DNA of 12,060 bases from Actinomycetes bacterium (lineage in GTDB: Bacteria > Actinomycetota > Acidimicrobiia > Acidimicrobiales > RAAP-2), in the NCBI GenBank assembly GCA_021801615.1, contig JAJYXS010000172.1, forward strand, positions 1 to 12,060, written 5' to 3'. Of this stretch, positions 6,634-12,060 are shown in pieces (position 1 is the stretch's first letter; the number at the start of each line of letters is the position of its first letter). The notes under the pieces are model-generated. The model was not told the DNA's origin and did not search any database. It worked only from the letters and a program-made list of their open reading frames with translations. The position numbers and the translations under genes are program-made.

Positions 6634-7023
6634 GTGCCGCTTTCTGAGCACGAGCAGCGCATCCTGGCCGAGCTCGAAGAGTCGCTCATGCGTCACGATC
6701 CGCGCTTTGCGGAGCGGGTGCGGACCAGGACGGTGGACCAGCACGCCGGGCGCAAGTGCAGGCTGGCCGTGCTGGGGTTCCTCGCAGGGCTCGCCGTGCT
6801 CGTCGTCTTCTACTCCCAGTCGGTCGTCCTCGGGCTCGTCGGTGTCGCGCTGATGTTCGGATCGGCGGTCGTGCTCGAGAAGAACCTGCGGCGCCTGGGC
6901 AAGGCCAGCTGGCACGATCTCACGAGGGCGCGCCGCTCTGGAGAGCAGCAGGCCGGCATCGAGCACGCCTTCGACGGTACCCGGGAGTGGTTGCGCACGC
7001 ACCTCTTCCGGCGCGACCGCTGA
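6634..7023 (+). CDS. DUF3040 family small membrane protein
   Basis: DUF3040 proteins are short actinobacterial membrane proteins of unknown function. The 129-residue product starts PLSEHEQRILAELEESL, the family's hallmark, followed by DPRFAERVR, then two hydrophobic spans at about 43-60 and 63-82, and a basic, soluble C-terminal tail. GTG 6634 is preferred: it gives the standard MPLSEHEQ N-terminus and has a G-rich ribosome binding site about 8 bases upstream; ATG 6613 would add seven residues. It heads a plus-strand gene run that leads up to the mraZ cluster; its stop overlaps the next gene's start. The role cannot be inferred further from sequence. Confidence 0.9.
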   Translation: MPLSEHEQRILAELEESLMRHDPRFAERVRTRTVDQHAGRKCRLAVLGFLAGLAVLVVFYSQSVVLGLVGVALMFGSAVVLEKNLRRLGKASWHDLTRARRSGEQQAGIEHAFDGTREWLRTHLFRRDR

Positions 7024-7996
7024 GCGCCGGGCACGTCCTGGCCGTCGACATCGGCGGGACCAAGCTCCGGGCAGGGGTGGTCGGGTCCGACGGCCGGGTG
7101 CTCGACGCGGCGCAGGTGCCGACCCCCTCGGCGGCGGACGCCGAGACGCTGTGGACGGCGGTCAGCTCGCTCGTGCGCGAGGTGCTCGACGACCCTCTCG
7201 CCGCGGGCGCCCTGGCGTGCGGAGTGGGCTGTGGCGGGCCGATGCGCGACGAGGGCGACGCCGTCTCGCCGCTCAACATCCCAGCCTGGCGAGGCTTCCC
7301 CCTGCGCAGCCGGCTCCAGGCGCTGACGGGGCTCCCGACCTTCGTCGACAACGACGCGAAGGCGCTCGCAGTCGCAGAGGGCAGGTACGGGAGTGCCCGC
7401 GGACGCGACAACTACCTCGCGATGGTGGTCTCGACGGGCGTCGGCGGTGGCCTCGTGGCGGACGGGAAGCTTCTCGACGGGCGGCTCGGCAACGCGGGGC
7501 ACGTCGGCCACGTGGTCGTGGTGCCCGACGGGCGCAGGTGCGCGTGCGGCGGCCGCGGCTGCCTGGAGGCGGAGGCGTCGGGCACGGCGATCGAGGCGGC
7601 CACCGGGCGTGCGCCCGCAGAGGCACCCCCCGACGTCGTCGAGCGGGCGGGGACGCTCGTCGGGCGCGCGATCGCATCGGTGGCCGCGCTCGTGGACCTC
7701 GACCTTGCAGTCGTCTCCGGGTCGGTCGCGCTCGGCTTCGGCGCGCCGTTCTTCGATGCGGCGCAGGCGGAGCTGTCCGCACGGGCGCGGCTGGACTTCG
7801 TCGCGCACGCGAGGGTCGTGCCCGGCGGGCTCGGTGCAGACGGTCCTCTCGTCGGGGCCGGAGCGGTCGGGTTCCGCGGGCTCGGGCGGGGCGCGACCTG
7901 GCCAGGCGCGACCTGGCCCGGCGCGCGACCTGCTCCGGCCGGGGCCGGGCCGGGTCCGGTCGGGACCGGGGCGGGCAGCGAGGGGACACGAGGTGA
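6987..7996 (+). CDS. ROK-family sugar kinase (glucokinase-like), frame disrupted near 3' end
   Basis: ROK kinases phosphorylate sugars such as glucose or N-acetyl-sugars with ATP; some relatives are repressors, but no DNA-binding domain is seen here. The phosphate-binding motif DIGGTKLRAGVV follows the start, FVDNDAKALAVAEG carries the catalytic DND-type aspartate, and GHVGHVVVVPDG..CACGGRGCLE is the ROK zinc motif (His plus three Cys). The fold ends near ADGPLVGAGAVGFR (about 7877). Its frame then runs on without a stop to 8786, through the next two genes. The end given here (7996) assumes a two-base expansion GC at 7921-7926 is undone, giving TGA at 7994-7996 overlapping the next GTG by 4 nt. 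Start: GTG 6987 is the nearest ordinary start; the natural N-terminus would be CTG 7020 (CTGA overlap with DUF3040, giving MSAGHVLAVDIGGTK). Substrate is not determined. Confidence 0.8.
7891..7938 (+). repeat. 15-bp repeat with an extra GC in the third copy
   Basis: GCGCGACCTGGCC starts at 7891 and 7906 (15-bp units, encoding GATWP twice). The third copy at 7921 reads GCGCGCGACCTGC, with two extra bases. Removing them restores GAT in the third unit and moves the frame to one that stops at 7996. This is the likely site of a slippage mutation or a sequencing error. Confidence 0.8.
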
Positions 7997-8268
7997 GCAG
8001 GCGCAGGGCCGCCGGAATGGTGCTCCGGGCGGTGGCTTCCCGGCCCGGGCTGTGGCCGGTCGCGTTGGTCGCGGGCGTGCGCATGGCACCTTCGCGCTGG
8101 TGGTCGCGCTGGCCGCCGTGCCCATGGCCCGACGCGGACTACTGGCGGTTTCGCATGGAGACCGCGTACGGAGGCGATGGCGACGCGACTCCCGAGCCCG
8201 ACGACGTCGTCGAGTTCCTCGTCTGGTGCAAGGAGCGGTGGCGTCGCCCTCCTCGCGCGCTCCGGTAG
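7993..8268 (+). CDS. Small conserved-looking protein of unknown function
   Basis: A 91-residue product, SRRRAAGMVLRAVASRPGLW at the start, then a Trp/Pro-rich middle (RWWSRWPPCPWPDADYWRF) and METAYGGDGDATPEPDDVVEFLVWCKERW. It resembles, from memory, small unnamed actinobacterial proteins with the pattern PDxDYxxFRxxTAYG..PDDVVxxLxWC; I cannot name a domain. There is no signal peptide or membrane span. GTG 7993 has AGGGG seven bases upstream and overlaps the expected kinase stop by GTGA; ATG 8017 is an alternative. Its third-position GC and family-like motif make this frame the real one over the two other open frames here. It is followed 11 bases later by the HNH gene, so it is co-transcribed. 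Confidence 0.75.
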   Translation: MSRRRAAGMVLRAVASRPGLWPVALVAGVRMAPSRWWSRWPPCPWPDADYWRFRMETAYGGDGDATPEPDDVVEFLVWCKERWRRPPRALR

Positions 8269-8279
8269 CCTTCGGGAGC

Positions 8280-8786
8280 ATGGAGCGGGTCCTCCTGCTC
8301 AATGCGACGTACGAGCCGCTGGCGCTGGTCTCGGACCGGCGCGCCGTCGTGCTGATGCTCGACGGCCGCGCGGAGGCGGTCGCGTTCCGACCCGAAGGAA
8401 GGGTGTTCCGCTCCGCGCAGCTGAGCGTCGAGGTGCCGGCGATCGTGCGGCTCTCCCGAATGGTGCGCATCCCCCGTTGGGCACGTACGCCGCCGCTCAC
8501 GAGGCGTGCGGTGCTGCGCCGTGACGGTGGCGTGTGCGCGTACTGCGCACAGGCTGCCGACACCATCGACCACGTCGTGCCGAGAAGCCGCGGGGGACGG
8601 CACGAGTGGACGAACGTCGTGGCGTCGTGCAAGCGGGACAACCTGATGAAGGGCGATCAGCTGCTCTCCGAGATCGGTTGGACGCTCTCGTTCAAGCCCT
8701 GGGCTCCCGACGGGCACCTCTGGCGGCTGCGCCATCTCGCCGAGATCGACCCGCTGTGGGAGCCGTACCTGGCGGCGGCCTCCTGA
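8280..8786 (+). CDS. HNH endonuclease family protein
   Basis: HNH proteins cut nucleic acid using a beta-beta-alpha metal fold; this short, chromosome-encoded actinobacterial type has no settled role. The 168 residues begin ERVLLLNATYEPLALVS, the usual N-terminus of this subgroup. The zinc and HNH region is CAYCAQAADTIDHVVPRSRGG (with further text split here) then HEWTNVVASCKRDNLMKGD: Cys86, Cys89, Asp97-His98, Asn112, Cys117. The fourth expected zinc cysteine is Asp120 (CKRD rather than CxxC). ATG 8280 is fixed by the family N-terminus, though the upstream GGGAG is too close to be a good ribosome binding site. The frame is continuous with the ROK kinase upstream; I treat them as separate genes because a third gene in another frame lies between. 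Confidence 0.88.
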   Translation: MERVLLLNATYEPLALVSDRRAVVLMLDGRAEAVAFRPEGRVFRSAQLSVEVPAIVRLSRMVRIPRWARTPPLTRRAVLRRDGGVCAYCAQAADTIDHVVPRSRGGRHEWTNVVASCKRDNLMKGDQLLSEIGWTLSFKPWAPDGHLWRLRHLAEIDPLWEPYLAAAS

Positions 8787-8834
8787 GCACGCCCAGGGCC
8801 TGAGCACGCCAGGGGTTCCGAGCATGCCGGGGGC
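8784..8834 (+). repeat. 17-bp triplicated junction between HNH and lipoate-ligase-like genes
   Basis: Three diverged 17-bp copies lie end to end: 8784-8800 (TGAGCACGCCCAGGGCC), 8801-8817 and 8818-8834 (CCGAGCATGCCGGGGGC). The first copy contains the HNH stop, the third contains the start ATG of the next gene, and the second supplies its ribosome binding site AGGGG (8811-8815). It looks like tandem duplication of a former stop/start junction. Confidence 0.7.
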
Positions 8835-9531
8835 TCTCCGGACCCCTGCCGCCTTCGACGTGGAGTCGTTCCGCGCCGCAGGCCGACGTGTCGTCCTGCG
8901 CGAGGTGGGCGAGCCCACGGTCGTCCTCGGCAGCACGCAGTCGATCTCCGTCGTCGACGCCGACCACGCCCTGCGACGCGGGGTCACGGTCGTGCGCCGG
9001 CGGAGCGGCGGGGGAGCGGTCCTGCTCCTTCCCGGCGAGCAGGTCTGGGCCGACCTGTGGGTGCCGCGCACAGATCCGCTCTGGTCTGCCGAGCCGCGTG
9101 CCAGCGCGCTCGTGGCGGGCGAATGGTGGGCACGGGCACTCCGCGCGTCTCACGGGGGAGGAGGATCCGAGCTGCTGGCCGTCCATCGTGGAGCGTCGGT
9201 TCCCGCGCCGGGGAGCGACGTGGTGTGCTTCGCCGGCGTCGGTCCCGGGGAGGTCTCCTGGGGGGGTCGCAAGCTCGTCGGTCTCGCCCAATGGCGCAGC
9301 CGCGAGGGCGTGCTCGTGCACGGCTGCGCGTACCGCCGGTGGGACGCCCGGCTGCTCGTCGAAATTCTGCGCGTCGCGCCCGAGGCACGGCTCGGGCTCT
9401 CGAAGGCTCTTCGGGACGCCGCCGTCGGCCTGGAGGAGCTGGGTGCCGGGGGGTGGGGCCACGACGCCCTCCTCGACGCCCTCCTCGACGCCCTCGAAGA
9501 GCCGCCCTCATGGGAAGTGGTGCGCGCCTGA
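8824..9531 (+). CDS. Lipoate-protein ligase A-like protein (BPL/LPL catalytic domain)
   Basis: This family attaches lipoate or octanoate to lysines of enzyme lipoyl domains, such as those of 2-oxoacid dehydrogenases, or acts in related acyl transfer. The 235 residues hold RRRSGGGAVLLLPGEQVWADL (from 58), the RRxGGGAV-type substrate loop, and GGRKLVGLAQWR (147-158) with the invariant-type lysine K150, followed by EGVLVHG. It covers a single catalytic domain with no LplA-type C-terminal accessory domain; the N-terminus is a little short. The C-terminus ends in a 12-bp repeat (ALLDALLDALEE). ATG 8824 has AGGGG eight bases before it. It closes the DUF3040-kinase-HNH gene run. Lipoate ligase, octanoyltransferase (LipM-like) and a diverged paralogue cannot be told apart here. 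Confidence 0.8.
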   Translation: MPGALRTPAAFDVESFRAAGRRVVLREVGEPTVVLGSTQSISVVDADHALRRGVTVVRRRSGGGAVLLLPGEQVWADLWVPRTDPLWSAEPRASALVAGEWWARALRASHGGGGSELLAVHRGASVPAPGSDVVCFAGVGPGEVSWGGRKLVGLAQWRSREGVLVHGCAYRRWDARLLVEILRVAPEARLGLSKALRDAAVGLEELGAGGWGHDALLDALLDALEEPPSWEVVRA

Positions 9532-9700
9532 CGGCCTGCCGTTCGAAGGTCCCTCCCCTCGGCGCGCTGCCTCGATCCACCTTGCTTCTCGTCTGCGCCC
9601 CTTCCCTGCGCCCCTGCGCTGCGCCGTGCGCCCTGCGCCCTATGTCGTTGTGCCGTTGCCCACGTGGGGATGCGGAGTGGCTCGGAAGTGGGCCGCATGG
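9532..9700. other. Intergenic region before the mraZ promoter
   Basis: The gap between the lipoate-ligase-like gene and mraZ is 307 bp. Its first half (to about 9655) contains imperfect CTGCGCCCC repeats and no frame I can support as a gene. No clear terminator is visible. The second half holds the mraZ promoter and operator, listed separately, and an untranslated leader of about 100 nt. Confidence 0.6.
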
Positions 9701-9763
9701 TTGACGGGTGGCGGATTGGGGAGTAGAGTGGTGCGAAATGGTTGGAAGTGGAGAGCGCTGGGA
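9687..9763 (+). promoter_or_regulatory. Array of TGG boxes at 10-bp steps: probable MraZ operator
   Basis: MraZ is known to bind direct repeats of TGGG-type boxes at 10-bp steps before its own operon. Here TGG occurs at 9729, 9739, 9749 and 9759, exactly 10 bp apart, in contexts GAGTGGT, AAATGGT, AAGTGGA and CGCTGGG. Further boxes in the same phase are at 9689 (AAGTGGG) and 9709 (GGGTGGC), flanking the -35. The last four cover the -10 and transcription start, where binding would block initiation. Confidence 0.65.
9701..9729 (+). promoter_or_regulatory. Sigma70-type promoter of the mraZ cluster
   Basis: TTGACG (9701-9706), a 17-bp spacer and TAGAGT (9724-9729) form the best promoter in the window, near consensus for a main sigma factor. 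Transcription should begin near 9736, about 100 nt before mraZ. The MraZ boxes begin in its -10 and run through the start point. Confidence 0.75.
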
Positions 9764-9838
9764 GCACCAGCGATACATGGAGCACAGGGCACGGGCTGAG
9801 GAGCGTCGTGGACGGGGACGGGGACTGGATCGGGGCCG

Positions 9839-10252
9839 GTGGCGGCATTCGTGGGCAAGTACGAGCACTCGCTCGACACGAAGGGGAGGGTCATCCTCCC
9901 TGCCAAGTTCCGTCCCGACTTCGAGCGGGGCGGCTACCTGACCGAGAACCGGGAAGGCTGCCTCGCGCTCTGGACGCCGGGGGAGTTCCAGCGGCAGACG
10001 CAGGCCGTGCAGGAGCACGCAGCAGAGGGACGGATCGGGCGCAACCGGGCCAGGTTGTGGGCGGCGAGCTCGTACGAGGTGGAGATCGACCGGCAGGGCA
10101 GGATGGCCATCCCAGCACAGCTGCGCGAATTCGCCTCCCTGGAGGGGGACGTGCTCGTGAACGGTGCGATCGACCGGATCGAGCTCTGGAACCCCGCGTT
10201 GTGGGAGGAACGGGTCGTCCCCGAGGAGCGCTGGCTCCTCGAGGCGGACTGA
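9839..10252 (+). CDS. mraZ: Transcriptional regulator MraZ
   Basis: MraZ is a ring-forming DNA-binding protein of the AbrB-like fold that represses its own division and cell-wall gene cluster. The 137 residues contain the two family half-repeats: EHSLDTKGRVILPAKFRPDF (9-28) and YEVEIDRQGRMAIPAQLREF (79-98). Length is near the usual 140-145. GTG 9839 gives the N-terminus AAFVGKYEHSLD, like typical MraZ (FxGxYxHxLD); GTG 9851 would be too short. It is the first gene of the cluster, followed by rsmH after a 230-bp leader, and the operator array lies about 80-150 bp upstream. No oddities in the protein. Confidence 0.96.
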   Translation: MAAFVGKYEHSLDTKGRVILPAKFRPDFERGGYLTENREGCLALWTPGEFQRQTQAVQEHAAEGRIGRNRARLWAASSYEVEIDRQGRMAIPAQLREFASLEGDVLVNGAIDRIELWNPALWEERVVPEERWLLEAD

Positions 10253-10262
10253 GGGCTCGAGG
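10237..10262 (+). promoter_or_regulatory. 7-bp hairpin across the mraZ stop codon
   Basis: CCTCGAG (10237-10243) pairs with CTCGAGG (10256-10262) around a 12-nt loop that holds the mraZ TGA (10250-10252). It is compact and GC-rich but has no T-run. It could act as an RNA processing or attenuation element between mraZ and rsmH. Confidence 0.35.
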
Positions 10263-10377
10263 CGGGCCTGCAGGACCAGGGCACGAAGGACGCGAGAGGA
10301 GGACGAAGAGGCCTCGCACCGCCGCACGCACCGCCGCACCACGGCGCCGCTTGGCGCCTGCGCAGCGCCGGACCATG

Positions 10378-10481
10378 TGCAGCCCCTCGACCGGCATGGT
10401 GGAAGACTTCTTCTCCGCCCTCTTCTGCCCTGGTCGCCGAGGGAGCCATCCCCGGGGAGCATCGCTCGTCGAGGGGCTGCA
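10378..10481 (+). promoter_or_regulatory. 14-bp inverted repeat covering the rsmH ribosome binding site
   Basis: TGCAGCCCCTCGAC (10378-10391) is perfectly complementary to GTCGAGGGGCTGCA (10468-10481). The right arm contains the GAGGGG ribosome binding site (10471-10476) and ends two bases from the rsmH ATG (10483). After one inner mismatch three more pairs can form. The 76-nt loop lies between. In the mRNA this would hide the ribosome binding site, allowing translational control of rsmH. Confidence 0.6.
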
Positions 10482-10482
10482 G

Positions 10483-11454
10483 ATGGCCCGGACGTTCGCA
10501 CACGATCCCGTCATGGTGGACGAGGTGGTCGCCCTCTTCGAGACCGTGCCCGCCGGTGTGGTCGTGGACGGGACCGCCGGCGGCGGGGGTCACGCGGCCG
10601 CGCTGCTCGACGCCCATCGTCATCTGGGCGTGCTCGCGCTGGACCGCGACGCCGAAGCCGTCACCGCCACGCGCGAGCGACTTGCCCGCTTCGGGCGACG
10701 TGCGGTGGTGCGGCGGACGACGTTCGACCGCATGGAGCAGGTCGTCGAGGCGGTGGCAGCCGATCCCGGGGCGTGGCCGGAGTCCCCCGCACCGTCGCCG
10801 ACCGTCTCGGGCGTGCTGCTCGATCTCGGCGTCAGCTCGCCTCAGCTCGACCGGCCCGAACGGGGCTTCTCCTATCGGGTGTCGGCACCGTTGGACATGC
10901 GCATGGACTCGTCGGGTGGGCCGAGCGCGGCAGACCTCGTCAACGACGCGAGCGTGGACGAGCTGTCTGCGCTCTTCGCCGCCAACGGCGAGGGACGGCT
11001 CGCGCGGCGGATCGCCAGCGCGATCGTCGAGGCGAGGCCCGTGAGGACGACCGGTGAGCTCGCCCGGATCGTCGAGCAGGCGGTGCCCGCCCCCGCCCGC
11101 CGGCGCGGGCACCCCGCGCGTCGGGTGTTCCAGGCGCTCCGCACCGCGGTGAACGACGAGCTGCCGCAGCTGTCGAGGACGTTGCCGGTGGCGCTGCGAA
11201 TCCTGGTGCCCGGCGGACGGATGGTAGTGATCTCGTACCACTCAGGAGAGGATCGCCTCGTGAAGGCGGCCTTCGCCGAGGCGGCCGCCGGCGGCTGCAC
11301 CTGCCCCCCTGGGCTGCCCTGCGTCTGCGGCGCGCGGCCCGAGCACGAGCTCGTGTTCCGGGGGGCGCGACGCCCGTCGGCGGCCGAAGTCGCACGGAAC
11401 CACCGAGCGCAGAGTGCCAGGCTCCGCGCGATCCAGCGAACGTCCGCGGCGTGA
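10483..11454 (+). CDS. rsmH: 16S rRNA m4C1402 methyltransferase RsmH (MraW)
   Basis: RsmH methylates N4 of C1402 of 16S rRNA in the ribosomal P site using S-adenosylmethionine. The 323 residues show the SAM loop DGTAGGGGHAAALL (29-42), LDRDAEAV, LLDLGVSSPQLDRPERGFSY (112-131), PLDMRMD (136-142), RVFQALRTAVNDEL (214-227) and PGGRMVVISYHSGEDRLVK (243-261), all strongly typical. A cysteine group C272-x-C274..C280-x-C282 near the end (GCTCPPGLPCVCG) suggests a metal knuckle, seen in part of the family. ATG 10483 has GAGGGG seven bases upstream and the standard MARTFAHDPVM N-terminus; an in-frame ATG at 10375 would add 36 residues and lacks a good binding site. It overlaps the next gene by GTGA, so the two are coupled. 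Confidence 0.96.
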   Translation: MARTFAHDPVMVDEVVALFETVPAGVVVDGTAGGGGHAAALLDAHRHLGVLALDRDAEAVTATRERLARFGRRAVVRRTTFDRMEQVVEAVAADPGAWPESPAPSPTVSGVLLDLGVSSPQLDRPERGFSYRVSAPLDMRMDSSGGPSAADLVNDASVDELSALFAANGEGRLARRIASAIVEARPVRTTGELARIVEQAVPAPARRRGHPARRVFQALRTAVNDELPQLSRTLPVALRILVPGGRMVVISYHSGEDRLVKAAFAEAAAGGCTCPPGLPCVCGARPEHELVFRGARRPSAAEVARNHRAQSARLRAIQRTSAA

Positions 11455-11945
11455 GCACCGCAGCCCAGCGCGCAGGGGTGGTGACCGCAGCACGAGCCGC
11501 GTCACGTGTCGCGCCCCAGCAGGCAGGGCGCGTGGCGGCCCGTCGTCCTTCGCTGGAGGTCGTCACGCCCCGGCCGCGACGCGCCCGCCGGAGCCTGACC
11601 CCCGTCCTGTCGGCGGCGATCGTGAGCGCGAGCCTGCTGCTCGTGGTGCTCGGCCACGCCGAGCTCGCGCAGGGCCAGGTACGGCTCGCGAACGTCCAGT
11701 CCGAGATCACATCGGCGAGGCTCCTCCACGAGCGCGACGTGCTCGGGGTCTCCCAGCTCGAGAACCCCTCGCGCATCCTGGGCGTGGCGGAGCGCACCCT
11801 TCACATGGCGCCGCCTGCGCAGGTGCACCAGCTCGTCCCCGTCTCCCTCGGGACCACCCTGCCGGTGCCCCACCTGGTGACGTCGGCGGCGAGCTCGTCG
11901 AGCTCGACGAGGTCGGCCGCCGGTCAGGCCGCGTCGGGCGGGTGA
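11451..11945 (+). CDS. ftsL: FtsL-like cell division protein
   Basis: FtsL is a bitopic membrane protein of the divisome, bridging FtsQ/FtsB-type partners to FtsW/FtsI. The 164-residue product has a basic, Ala/Arg-rich cytoplasmic N-terminus (1-48), one membrane span (about 50-68), then a short coiled-coil-like stretch (AQGQVRLANVQSEITSARLL, 73-92) and SRILGVAERTLHMAPPAQVHQL (split: SRILGVAERTLHM, APPAQVHQL), the FtsL-style terminal motif. A Ser/Ala-rich tail follows. Sequence similarity in this family is low, so the call leans on position: it sits between rsmH and ftsI with GTGA overlaps on both sides. Start GTG 11451 is set by the overlap with the rsmH TGA. Confidence 0.85.
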   Translation: MSTAAQRAGVVTAARAASRVAPQQAGRVAARRPSLEVVTPRPRRARRSLTPVLSAAIVSASLLLVVLGHAELAQGQVRLANVQSEITSARLLHERDVLGVSQLENPSRILGVAERTLHMAPPAQVHQLVPVSLGTTLPVPHLVTSAASSSSSTRSAAGQAASGG

Positions 11946-12060
11946 CCCCCACGTCGACGGCGACGCGTCCCGCGCCGGCGCGCCGCTCCCGCCCCGCACC
12001 CCCGCCGCCCCGCACCAGCTCGGAACCCGCGCCGCCGCCCCGCACCCGCTCGGAACCCGC
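11942..12060 (+). CDS. ftsI: FtsI-type penicillin-binding protein, N-terminal fragment, 3' end cut
   Basis: Only the first 39 codons are in view, a Pro/Arg/Thr-rich cytoplasmic tail without a membrane span yet. The GTG at 11942 overlaps the ftsL TGA by GTGA and the frame stays open to the window edge. In actinobacteria the gene after ftsL in this cluster is normally ftsI, the septal transpeptidase, so the name rests on gene order and not on catalytic motifs. A 30-bp tandem repeat encodes PPPRTSSEPA then PPPRTRSEP at the end. Extra-long basic N-terminal tails occur in some actinobacterial FtsI proteins. Confidence 0.6.
   Translation, partial: MTPTSTATRPAPARRSRPAPPPPRTSSEPAPPPRTRSEP
12001..12060 (+). 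repeat. 30-bp in-frame tandem repeat at the ftsI start
   Basis: Positions 12001-12030 and 12031-12060 are copies of one 30-bp unit with two mismatches (first base and base 16). Each encodes the decapeptide PPPRT(S/R)SEPA in phase. The window ends at the end of the second copy, so more copies may follow. Confidence 0.85.

Noticed and set aside
6470..6647. 58-codon plus-strand frame between msrA and DUF3040
   Set aside because: No recognised motif, no good ribosome binding site, and it overlaps the DUF3040 start and the dyad cluster; more likely untranslated leader.
6987..8786. A single long frame that would fuse the ROK kinase to the HNH nuclease
   Set aside because: The middle part (about 7930-8279) is Arg-rich, low-complexity sequence, and a better gene in another frame (7993-8268) lies there. 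The HNH part has its own ATG at the family N-terminus. A GC slippage explains the missing stop.
9532..9655. Terminator or small RNA in the CTGCGCCCC-rich stretch
   Set aside because: Repeats are direct and irregular, with no stable stem plus T-run.
10375..10482. Upstream ATG giving RsmH a 36-residue N-terminal extension
   Set aside because: No good ribosome binding site, the added residues do not look like RsmH, and the standard MARTFAHDPV start has GAGGGG at good spacing.
8984..10501. 505-codon minus-strand frame over the lipoate-ligase-like gene and mraZ
   Set aside because: Antisense to two clear genes and to a promoter; composition is that of a GC-rich shadow frame.

Overview
This is a very GC-rich window with dense gene packing, many GTG starts and 4-nt GTGA overlaps. 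It carries a DUF3040 membrane protein gene and an mraZ-rsmH-ftsL-ftsI division/cell-wall cluster. Together these point to a high-GC actinobacterium (Actinomycetota). My guess at class level is Acidimicrobiia or a relative, which the sequence does not prove. I saw no rRNA, tRNA, insertion sequence or CRISPR array.

Left part (1-3018, + strand). The window opens inside a family 1 encapsulin shell gene whose first few codons lie outside. Next come a GC-rich spacer with a 22-bp tandem repeat, then an unusual membrane diheme cytochrome b. That protein has the cytochrome b N-terminal four-helix core, but a large extracytoplasmic domain stands in place of the usual C-terminal half.

Redox-defence block (2987-6277). 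On the minus strand egtB and egtD form a tight pair for ergothioneine synthesis, tail-to-tail with and overlapping the cytochrome b gene. Divergently, on the plus strand, lies msrA (methionine sulfoxide reductase A). A perfect 14-bp palindrome sits just before msrA and is a candidate operator.

Middle operon (about 6434-9531, + strand). After a 356-bp gene-free stretch with a possible promoter and dyads come DUF3040, a ROK-family sugar kinase, a small conserved-looking protein, an HNH endonuclease and a lipoate-protein-ligase-like protein. The kinase has no stop in its own frame. A two-base GC expansion in the third copy of a 15-bp repeat explains this exactly: without it the kinase would stop at 7996, overlapping the next start by GTGA.

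Division and cell-wall cluster (9701-12060, + strand). A good sigma70-type promoter (TTGACG, 17 bp, TAGAGT) is followed by TGG boxes at exact 10-bp steps, the expected form of a MraZ autoregulatory operator. Then come mraZ, a 230-bp leader, rsmH, an ftsL-like gene and the start of ftsI, cut by the window end. The leader holds a perfect 14-bp inverted repeat whose right arm covers the rsmH ribosome binding site.

The most notable points are the two regulatory structures of the mraZ cluster, the frameshifted kinase junction, the odd cytochrome b next to encapsulin, and several short in-frame tandem repeats (egtB linker, kinase tail, ftsI N-terminus).
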